NCBI RefSeq assembly: GCF_000003605.2
Contig: NW_003122912.1
Location: 466,109-519,127, forward strand
DNA from: Saccoglossus kowalevskii
Taxonomy: Eukaryota > Hemichordata > Enteropneusta > Harrimaniidae
DNA length: 53,019 nt
Direction of reading: 5' to 3'
The notes below the pieces were generated by a model, which was not told where the DNA came from, made no database searches, and was given only the letters and a program-made list of their open reading frames with translations. How positions within the stretch are numbered: position 1 is the first letter of the stretch; the number at the start of each line of letters is the position of its first letter. This document shows positions 25,947-34,642 of this stretch, piece by piece. The position numbers and the translations under genes are program-made.

Positions 25947-27404
25947 GGGGAAAATGACTGTATACACCCTTCTCAAATCACTGGGAACGAGCAGGAAGAT
26001 GTTAATATATGCAGCGAGGAATCAGACTCACTTGTGATTGATAAAGAGCAGCGCACCAGTGAAGATGAAAGTAAAAGGGGTAGCAAATCCTTTTTCGGGA
26101 TGCCAATGAGAGAGGGAAGAGATGCTGAGAAGAAAGGGGTAAAAACATTCTTTGGAATGCCAATGCGCCAGAATAGGGGTACCAAGACATTCTTTGGTAT
26201 GCCAATTCGTCCATATCGGGCTCCGGCTCAGAAGAGAAAGTCATTTTTTGGTATCCCGCAGTTCTCTGGTCGGTCTTATGTTGACCAGGAGGATGACGGC
26301 ACTGTTAGATCTGAGAGGAAGTCATTTTTTGGTATGCCTGATATAACCGGGCGTTCTTTCAATGACGTCGGTGATGAAACTGTGAGAGAAGAAAGGAAAA
26401 CATTCTTTGGCATGCCATTAGTAGCAGGTCGCTCATATGATGAATTTGATGATGATGATGATGACATTGGCGATGACGGTGATGATGGCGAGGATACTGT
26501 GAGAGAAGAAAGGAAATCTTTTTTCGGTATGCCAGAGATAGCAGGAAGGGCCTATGATGACACAGATGAGGATATAGCTGTAAAAGAAGAACGAAAATCG
26601 TTTTTTGGTTTACCATCTGTTGCAGGTCGGGCTTACAAAGACGATGCAGACGGAACGGTGATATCAGAAAGAAAATCATTTTTTGGCTTACCATCACTGG
26701 AAGGGCGTTCAACTGATAACGAAGATAGTGACGACAGACCGGACTCTGAGAAAAGAAAGGCTTTTTTCGGTATTCCATCCAGAGAAGGACGAGGTGAGGA
26801 TATTACAATTGATGAACGTGCTTCAAAAAGTTTCTTTGGGGTGCCTGCTAGGATTTCAAGGTCAGTAGATATGGAAGAGTTGTACAACTACATCACGCAC
26901 GTAGACGATAATGATGTGGAAAAACGGAAGTCATTTTTTGGCATGCCCTCCGTTGAAGGACGAGGAATAACAGATGAAGAAATACAAATGCAGGAACGAA
27001 AAGCTTTCTTCGGTATGCCATCTAAATCCGGCCGTTCGGCTTACGCCATTGTTGACCCCAACGACCGAGACCGACGTTCTTTATTCGATGATGTGGATAG
27101 CAGTGATGATGCACATGAAGCAAACAGTATCGTCAAACGAGAAAATCTGGCCCACTTATTCAGTCGAGGAAAGGTTTATGCTGGAATGCCTTTAGCAGCC
27201 GGAGCTCGCAATTATCGCCACAAACCGTCAAAGCGATCAACAATGAGCGGATTGCCAGTACTCAACCATGTCCAACAGCGTTCCGCAAGTCGCAGAAAAT
27301 ATTATCCTGGTAAACTTACTGCTTTCAGACGTGGCCGACCTTCCAAGACTGCAGCTGCATTGTCTGGAAAGCTGTTCATGGGAATGCCAGTTCCGGAATT
27401 TTAA
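25947..27404 (+). CDS. Neuropeptide precursor, coding exon 2 (FFGMP-peptide array)
   Basis: This 485-codon terminal exon starts GENDCIHPSQ after the acceptor tag at 25944-25946, which is also an in-frame stop, and ends TAA at 27402-27404. With exon 1 it gives 518 residues. The N-terminal propeptide has two cysteines (codons at 25959 and 26010). Thirteen 12-residue units then follow, with consensus K-[S/T/A]-F-F-G-[M/I/L/V]-P-x-x-x-x-R. Ten have Gly before Arg, the signal for C-terminal amidation, predicting (K)SFFGMPxxx-amide. Units 1-3 are packed with short basic linkers. Units 4-13 are separated by acidic spacers and usually preceded by ERK or KRK, prohormone-convertase-type sites. Three degenerate copies end the protein, the last being KLFMGMPVPEF. 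The product should be sorted to secretory granules, cleaved and amidated. The receptor and function are unknown. The FFGM core recalls tachykinins but their C-terminus is missing. Confidence 0.92.
   Translation, partial: GENDCIHPSQITGNEQEDVNICSEESDSLVIDKEQRTSEDESKRGSKSFFGMPMREGRDAEKKGVKTFFGMPMRQNRGTKTFFGMPIRPYRAPAQKRKSFFGIPQFSGRSYVDQEDDGTVRSERKSFFGMPDITGRSFNDVGDETVREERKTFFGMPLVAGRSYDEFDDDDDDIGDDGDDGEDTVREERKSFFGMPEIAGRAYDDTDEDIAVKEERKSFFGLPSVAGRAYKDDADGTVISERKSFFGLPSLEGRSTDNEDSDDRPDSEKRKAFFGIPSREGRGEDITIDERASKSFFGVPARISRSVDMEELYNYITHVDDNDVEKRKSFFGMPSVEGRGITDEEIQMQERKAFFGMPSKSGRSAYAIVDPNDRDRRSLFDDVDSSDDAHEANSIVKRENLAHLFSRGKVYAGMPLAAGARNYRHKPSKRSTMSGLPVLNHVQQRSASRRKYYPGKLTAFRRGRPSKTAAALSGKLFMGMPVPEF
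26085..27035 (+). repeat. Array of 13 coding FFGxP peptide units
   Basis: The 36-base units start at 26085, 26142, 26184, 26238, 26319, 26397, 26514, 26595, 26673, 26757, 26826, 26928 and 27000. All are exactly 12 codons from Lys to Arg. FFG and the Pro at position 7 are invariant. Position 2 is Ser in eight, Thr in three and Ala in two. Position 6 is Met in eight, Ile in two, Leu in two and Val in one. Gly at position 11 is missing in units 2 (Asn), 3 (Tyr) and 11 (Ser). Spacer length varies while unit length does not, showing selection on the peptide rather than the spacer. Confidence 0.93.
26448..26465 (+). repeat. In-frame GAT/GAC run encoding poly-Asp
   Basis: Five GAT codons and a GAC encode six aspartates in the acidic spacer between peptide units 6 and 7. 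It is the longest acidic spacer and likely length-variable by slippage. Loss or gain of triplets would not disturb the peptides. Confidence 0.8.
27171..27401 (+). repeat. Degenerate peptide units at the precursor C-terminus
   Basis: Three sequences keep parts of the unit: GKVYAGMPLAAGAR (K codon at 27171), KRSTMSGLPVLN (S codon at 27237) and GKLFMGMPVPEF (K codon at 27369), followed immediately by TAA. All keep G-[M/L]-P, and two keep the preceding Lys. None keeps FF. The last lacks Gly-Arg, so if released it would have a free carboxyl end. They may be decayed copies or diverged peptides with separate roles. Confidence 0.7.
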
Positions 27405-30108
27405 CAACATATTTTCATGACAGTGTCCGTGATCTCAAGTCTTAAAATTAATTATTTCAATATTTTGTTTAAAAATATCGTTGGCTGGAAACATCATTGC
27501 ACCTTAATCACGAATTCATAATATGAACCGGTTTCTAGTCAAATATGTATTTTGATTGGTTACTGTCGATTATGAAATATGCATATCTACGCTTCTGGTT
27601 GATATGCTCGCTTATGTTTTTCGTCACATTGTAAATCTCTAAAAAGCAAATGTTGTGTTCACCTTACTGTCTTTAACGAATCTGAATTAAGGGTAAGAGA
27701 AGGGGTACTTTGAGTATTCAGTTTTTATAAATGGGTTATGGTGCAAGCAGTCATTTGGATACAACTAGATCCCTTAGTAACACAGCTTGTATTTGATTCA
27801 GTTGTCCAGTTATAACATAAAAAGTCAAAGATGCTCAGATTGTACCCCGTGTCTACCACATGCTCAAACTGCGTTTTAATCTTATACGGTGCTCGCATCG
27901 TGTTGTTATTTTTTTGCATTAAAAAGAGCGTATAAAATTGGAATGAAGAATATCCGATTGAATACGTGTATGTCCGTGATTGAGCTATATCCCGTGTAAT
28001 CTTTAGTGTAATAACATAATGATATTTAATAACGTATGTACTGCCATGCTGACCCAGTTTTCTGATTACCTTATTCTAATTATTTGTTTCACGATTACTC
28101 TACTAAATGTATGTCTTTATTTTGCTATGTATTAGGCAAGGGAATCTTAAATATATTCACAATAATCGCCTTTATATTAAAACGCCATTATATGTGAATA
28201 TACATGTTATGAGACATACAATAAATCACACCAGACTAGACCAGAAAAATAAATACTGTATTTTTTTTAACATTACTGTAAAATATTTACGGAGAGCATA
28301 GGGTGGATAACTATCAGTTTCTCTTAACTGGATTATTAATTTATGTAATGTATTTTTGTAATATACAATATGATAATGTGATAATTTGGCCACCAAAACA
28401 AAAGCAAACTTGGACGACGATATATAAGCAGTTTATGTTTGCATAAAGATCAGCATAATGGTAGAACGTATGTTGGAGGGTTCTTAGATAGATTTATATA
28501 TGCATAGGCGGGTTTTAACCCACTAATTTGTTTTTTATTCAATAATAGCCAAGAACATTATGATTTTGCTGCAGTTATGTTGTCATCTAAAGGGCAGTAT
28601 CACAGTTTCTGAAATGAAGTTAGCATATCAAACCAAAGCGAATAATTGACAATGTGTCAATAAACAGAGTCTATTTGTGAATATATGTATTTTCATTAGT
28701 TAATTGATTGAATGATTCAATAGTTAGTTTAGTTAGTTGGTCGGATACTTGTTTACTTAGAGTGGAACACACTGTTATATATACCTAGCTATGTATATTT
28801 CCGAAATCAACATATCGAATAAGAAACAGAATATCACTTGTGTCTTTCTCTGGCTTTGTGTTTATTTTGAATGTAACATAACATTTCTTTGATTTGTCAG
28901 TTGTTAAAAATAAACGGATTATGTACATTGTCCGAATTCTAGACATGCAAATTTTATGTAACTGGTGTTGCTATGTGTATGACATTGTGTTATATCGTGC
29001 GTGTAATATGGTGTATGTTAGTGAAGACGAAATAATGAAAATTAAGCCTCGTCAAGGTCTTATTAAAAAGCTTCGATTAATTTAAATCATTTTCGTTACA
29101 TTGCCCTTTCCCCTATATATGAGGCTAAAATGAAACTGTTACCAGTCACTACAAATATATTATATATAACAACACTCTAATACATCGGTTGTTGGGTGCG
29201 CCTCGTATAATCATTACCGGTATAAGCACATCGTTGCGTAGACAGACTATATTCACTAACACTCCGTTACTATATGCGAAAACGTATATTGAATGACAAC
29301 ACAGAGGTTGAAGCAAGGTTCACATCCATTGTAACTAATTCTAATATTTCGTTCTCCGACTATAATACTATTTTGCGAGTCTATACAAATCAAGAAATTG
29401 GGTATCTGTTGAAAGGTTCACCAAAAGGCAACATAATATTCAGTTTAAAAAGTTTTAAAAATTGAAAAATACAAATGTACATACTGATAATAAGATATAC
29501 TCATTATATTTGCAACACCACGTTAGAAAACCATAGTGTTTGTTTTTAGGCAAAATTGTTATATCTCAGAGATTAATACGTGCAGATATTGTAAGTGTGG
29601 AGTACGCCTATATGACGTCACAGGTTAATACATAAGAGGATGAAATCATTTTGAAGTGATTCCCACGTGGAAGTTAGATATAATCAAATGTTTCGCCCTA
29701 AGCATTGACTGTTATGCACGGTTAGACGGCTGCACTTCCTAAAACCGTAGACAACCAAACTAAAATGTCTACACCCGACGCCGTATTCATCAGTATATGT
29801 TTGTAATATTTAGAAGTTATTACATGATAATACATGCGAGTCGAACGATGGAAACCATAGCACTTTTTACACCTAAACAGGTGAATTATATCTAACAAAA
29901 TCTGTATGTACGTGGATTGCGTTTTGGGATATACCTGCACGAAAATGAAATGCCTGCATCAAAATGGATCAAATGTATTTACGTACGTCAAGATACCAAG
30001 TAGATAGTTCAGGCCAAACATTACAAATATTGCTCGTATTTGACGAATACGGATCAAATTCTTGATATAGAACAATACGAACGTTTCATGCATGATAAAT
30101 TCATTTAG
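27405..30108. other. 3' flank of the peptide gene, probable 3' UTR in part
   Basis: There is no further coding sequence that I can support. Possible polyadenylation signals after the stop are ATTAAA at 27918-27923 and AATAAA at 28220-28225 and 28248-28253; which is used cannot be told from sequence. The remainder is AT-rich, with short open frames of about 60-70 codons that look like chance. Confidence 0.5.
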
Positions 30109-30219
30109 TGTATAATATGAGGTTATTACGAGGATACCTCAAAGTATGCACGAAGACAATACAACCGAAGTACCAACCGACATGCAGTGGAGGTCGGTGC
30201 GACGGTGTGCTGTCTGAGT

Positions 30220-30237
30220 GCATACTTCGAAGTATGC
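30220..30237. repeat. Perfect 18-bp palindrome
   Basis: GCATACTTCGAAGTATGC is self-complementary. It lies in the inverted right arm of the foldback portion of dispersed repeat copy A. Confidence 0.75.
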
Positions 30238-30272
30238 TCATAATAACTTTATTATTATTATACATCTTTTCT

Positions 30273-30294
30273 TTCCAATGATATATCATTGGAA
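30273..30294. repeat. Perfect 22-bp palindrome
   Basis: The 22 bases read identically on both strands, centred on ATGATATATCAT with TTCCA and TGGAA at the ends. It lies in the extra DNA of dispersed repeat copy A and is absent from copy B. Confidence 0.75.
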
Positions 30295-30501
30295 TGCCGA
30301 AATCCAAAATGTTTAAAACAGAATCAGCGAACTTTTTGTGCGGAGTCCGGTTAAACCCTGGTGGCAGCCATGTTTGTTTTTATTATTAGAGAACGCTTGC
30401 GCGCGAAATCATTGGTAGGATGAAAATACCCCGTAAAATACCGCAAAATTACGGCACGCTGTAACATACGGCGTTACGGTGACAGATGTATAATAATAGT
30501 A

Positions 30502-33245
30502 TATATCCATCTTCCACCTTAGGAAATCCACGATAATTTACATGACAGAACAAAATGTCTTTTTAAGTTGTTTCATTATATATGCACTTCATTATAGATG
30601 ACCTAACAAGTCAGTAGTGTTTCTACCGCAATAATTTGTGTGCTTTTTAACACCATGCTCTCGTTCTCGGTTCGTATGTGCTTAACTATATACTGCCCCA
30701 TGACAAATAATCAACGTAATTTAGTCAACGCGATTTTGCGACATAAGGTGACAGGTCATTTTGGGGATCAGATTCATATGTTTTGTAAATTCGATTATCC
30801 GTCTGCGAGTTTCACCAGATTAATTCATCCATAGAGGCGCCGAGTGTGCGGCTTTTCGTCGTTATTTTATTTATTCATGGTTATCAAAACCTTCCGACTG
30901 TTTTTTTGTTGGAGATCATGGATATCAGTAGCAAATTAAAGATTTCCCGACACGCAGTGATGAGTGATGGTTTGCAGCTATGTGTACATATGTGGTTCGA
31001 TTCTAAATCAACAATCAGCACATTTAACCCACCCTTGAGTATAGCTTATATAAGGATAACACACGTGTGGCCTTTATGTGTTACCAAGTATATTGAATGG
31101 ACGGTTAACTGTCGTTCATCTATCTCACCTTTCGCCCATCTTTTAAAGAAACTTTACAGCGCTTTATTGAATTGTAGGCTACTTTGGAAAGTCTATAGGT
31201 TATCAGCAAAACGTAGTAGAATAGAAACTGCCACCAGCTCGTCTGATAGAATGTGTCGATTCATATTAAAAAAAATATCGACGTATTCTATACACATAGA
31301 TCGATATGACAGTGTAACGACAAACGAGGACTAATTGTACCACCAAAGCACGAGATATCGACCGTGGTCTCCTCTGGTCATGTTTTTGGCTGATTTACAG
31401 TTTGTTTTTAAGGAGATTCAATGACAAACACAGCAATCAATCACGCCAACTTAAACAACATCCGCTCCGAATATTGTCACTGGTTTCGATTTTCATTATA
31501 CATTCCCTGTGATGAATGCCAAATGATCATTACTCGTACACGTGATTTAACTGAAAGAAAGTGTCTGTAATATGTCTTCTTTATAGCAAGTGTCGGGCTA
31601 TACACGACAATTTGGAAAGATGATCACGGAATGATGCAAGCACGTCTTGCTTACATAGTATTAACAGATTTCTAGACACATCAATATATTCACCAGTTGC
31701 ATCATAAGGCAGAAATGAGTTCGAACTGGTAGACGCTTTTAGTTTTGAAATTCTTACGATTCACCACTTCATTCCACTTTCTTATTTATGCATATTATAT
31801 TTTGATTTATTGAAGAGATTTTTAGTATTAAAAAAACGTCCCTACCGTTTGTATCTCATATCTTAGCACAATGACAATATTGCTATGGTTACAAAAAATC
31901 TAAATGATTAAACAGCAAATATCAATGACATTATATTTCTGCTTACTAATGGATGTAGCTAAAAGTGTTTGCTGTTTAAGTAATCTTTAGATGTGACATA
32001 ATACTTACTGTTTCGTGACAATGACATATGGTTATGCTTATGATGTGAAATCGAACGTGGATGGTTTAGATGTGAATGACCGACACATTCTGTAATGGTG
32101 TCTGCAATAAATCAACATCAACTTTTTCAAACATATAAACATGTTTTGCGACACTATATGATATGTTGACATGCTAGTTTAATCTGGAAAGATCATATAG
32201 ATGTGTAATTAGGCAATGCTTTTGTCTGTTCATATAACCTATACTCTTATTTCATCTTGGAATTACACAAGCTGTACTTCAGGGAGCCAATTATTAAGAT
32301 TTTGAACATTTTTGTTGCTTTAGTATCTCGTACTTACAGTTTGCGAGAGGTGTGATTAATACAAGAAGTGGGTAATAAAACTATATTTCAAAGTATTTTC
32401 AAAATACTCTTTTATGAAATTTATACACAGAAATGGTCAGCTGACATGGAAACAGTCCCAAACTTGTAACATATTGATCATTTAAAACCATTTTTGGATG
32501 TTACAACTATCTACTTGAATACTAAAAGAAAAACAAAACAAATATTGTAGAAACATTGCAATTAAGTTTTGCCTTTCACTACGATGCAATTTTTACTCAA
32601 GCTAAAGTACGGAAACCATATTTAGCGATATTCAAATTAGTTTGCAACTGACTTGTTCTTATAATATCACGAAGAAACAAATCATTATAGAAAAGAAAAA
32701 TATAGTTGTACTTTGTTTGTATGTTTTAATTACTACTGTCTCCTTTAATGCAACTATCTCATACTTATGTAAATCTCCAAAACCCCCAAGCGCAACACCT
32801 TCGTATAAAGCTCAACAATTGTTTGTCTAAGTTAATCATATCTGATATGTGATCTTTTATAAGAACCGCCTCAGGTCGAAAACCATGAATAAATAAAATA
32901 ATGACGAAAAGACGAACACTAGGCGCCTCCATGGAATGAATTAATCTGCTGATGTTCGTAGACAGATAATCGAATTCAGCAAACCTGTGAACCAGGTCCC
33001 AAAAGCAACAGTGACTTTTGCAATTATGTCATCCTGGTTTGAAGTGCCCTTTTAATCCCATCATCTGTTACTTCTGCTCGGTTTGATCAAATGGAAATGT
33101 CGCCAGTCTTGGCATGATGAAAACACATACAATTCGTTTAGCCATATGTGTGGCGAATTTCTTTGGTAAGTCGACTCGCTATTGGAAATAATGCTGCCAA
33201 CCTAGAGTCTAACATAACACAACATTTCGATGTTATGAAATATTC
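30502..33245. other. AT-rich flank, no supported gene
   Basis: The longest frame is 30846-31334 (plus, 162 codons, not starting on ATG but on GTG). It has a hydrophobic start and Ser/Ile-rich body, no domain I recognise, no upstream acceptor or promoter signs, and ordinary AT-rich composition. I do not call it a gene. No RNA gene was seen. Confidence 0.5.
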
Positions 33246-33270
33246 ATTATTATTATTATTATTATTATTA
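33246..33270. repeat. ATT trinucleotide repeat
   Basis: A microsatellite of about eight ATT units. Confidence 0.85.
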
Positions 33271-33643
33271 GAATTATTAAAACTTTAGCACACCCTACGT
33301 AATGTGGAGTGTTAACAAAGCCAGAATAAACACACACACCAACTATTCCGTTTAAAATGTTAGTGCAATAAGTTGCACATTTCAATGTATTGTTTTATTG
33401 TTCGTAAATTTTGGGCCGAATGAATTTTATTTTACCATTTGCTAAATTTATGCAGGATTACATTGGGAAAGGCGACAATTGATTTCAGTGATGAAATTTC
33501 TAAGGTATATTGACTTTGTATTGTTTTGAAATCAACATCCATAATATATTTAAAACATTTACAAATTTGTCAAGCATTTCTTGGAGGTAATCCTAATTGA
33601 TTCAATAATACTTAAAATTCGTTTGTTTTTACTTACACTTGCA

Positions 33644-33647
<4 letters not shown>

Positions 33648-33740
<93 letters not shown>
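33648..33740. repeat. Long (AT)n microsatellite
   Basis: About 46 uninterrupted AT dinucleotides lie 90 bases before the assembly gap. Such tracts often stall sequencing and assembly, which may explain the gap. Frames of alternating Ile/Tyr across it are artefacts. Confidence 0.95.
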
Positions 33741-33742
<2 letters not shown>

Positions 33743-33829
33743 ATACATACATATTTCATATATACATACAATTTCATTTCAGGCATATTCGACGCATGGG
33801 GCTTATTTGACACCTACTGTGTCCAAACA

Positions 33830-34642
33830 NNNNNNNNNNNNNNNNNNNNNNNNNNNNNNNNNNNNNNNNNNNNNNNNNNNNNNNNNNNNNNNNNNNNNNN
33901 NNNNNNNNNNNNNNNNNNNNNNNNNNNNNNNNNNNNNNNNNNNNNNNNNNNNNNNNNNNNNNNNNNNNNNNNNNNNNNNNNNNNNNNNNNNNNNNNNNNN
34001 NNNNNNNNNNNNNNNNNNNNNNNNNNNNNNNNNNNNNNNNNNNNNNNNNNNNNNNNNNNNNNNNNNNNNNNNNNNNNNNNNNNNNNNNNNNNNNNNNNNN
34101 NNNNNNNNNNNNNNNNNNNNNNNNNNNNNNNNNNNNNNNNNNNNNNNNNNNNNNNNNNNNNNNNNNNNNNNNNNNNNNNNNNNNNNNNNNNNNNNNNNNN
34201 NNNNNNNNNNNNNNNNNNNNNNNNNNNNNNNNNNNNNNNNNNNNNNNNNNNNNNNNNNNNNNNNNNNNNNNNNNNNNNNNNNNNNNNNNNNNNNNNNNNN
34301 NNNNNNNNNNNNNNNNNNNNNNNNNNNNNNNNNNNNNNNNNNNNNNNNNNNNNNNNNNNNNNNNNNNNNNNNNNNNNNNNNNNNNNNNNNNNNNNNNNNN
34401 NNNNNNNNNNNNNNNNNNNNNNNNNNNNNNNNNNNNNNNNNNNNNNNNNNNNNNNNNNNNNNNNNNNNNNNNNNNNNNNNNNNNNNNNNNNNNNNNNNNN
34501 NNNNNNNNNNNNNNNNNNNNNNNNNNNNNNNNNNNNNNNNNNNNNNNNNNNNNNNNNNNNNNNNNNNNNNNNNNNNNNNNNNNNNNNNNNNNNNNNNNNN
34601 NNNNNNNNNNNNNNNNNNNNNNNNNNNNNNNNNNNNNNNNNN
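33830..34642. other. Assembly gap (813 N)
   Basis: All 813 bases are N, so nothing can be said about the content. Open frames spanning it are artefacts. Confidence 0.99.

Larger units (their letters stand above)
30109..30501 (+). mobile_element. Dispersed repeat, copy A (with foldback insert)
   Basis: The ends of this segment match, in reverse orientation, the segment at 44031-44301. Shared stretches include TATGAGGTTA-TACGAGGATACC, AAGTATGCACGAAGACA, GGTCCGGT/GAGTCCGGT followed by AACCCTGG, GCCATGTTTGT, AAAATACCCCGTAAAATACC and GATGTATAATA near the right end. Copy A has about 150 extra bases (roughly 30183-30329). These start with an inverted version of its own left end (right arm about 30192-30266), so 30109-30266 can fold into a long imperfect hairpin. 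Two perfect palindromes lie within the extra DNA (30220-30237 and 30273-30294). There is no coding capacity. I infer a non-autonomous element but found no clear target duplication. Confidence 0.6.

Noticed and set aside
26359-26778. 139-codon minus-strand frame over the peptide array
   Set aside because: It is a shadow of the repeated coding strand; the repetitive composition of the true frame keeps the antisense frame open.
30846-31334. 162-codon open frame on the plus strand
   Set aside because: It starts on GTG, has no recognisable domain or exon signals, and has the composition of the surrounding AT-rich DNA; probably chance.
33109-33172. Short Met-start frame ending VANFFG at a gtaagt donor (33166), looking like a second signal exon for an FFG peptide
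   Set aside because: The frame is only about 18 codons to the donor, the hydrophobic core is weak, no downstream array is seen and the FFG spans the donor itself; coincidence is more likely.
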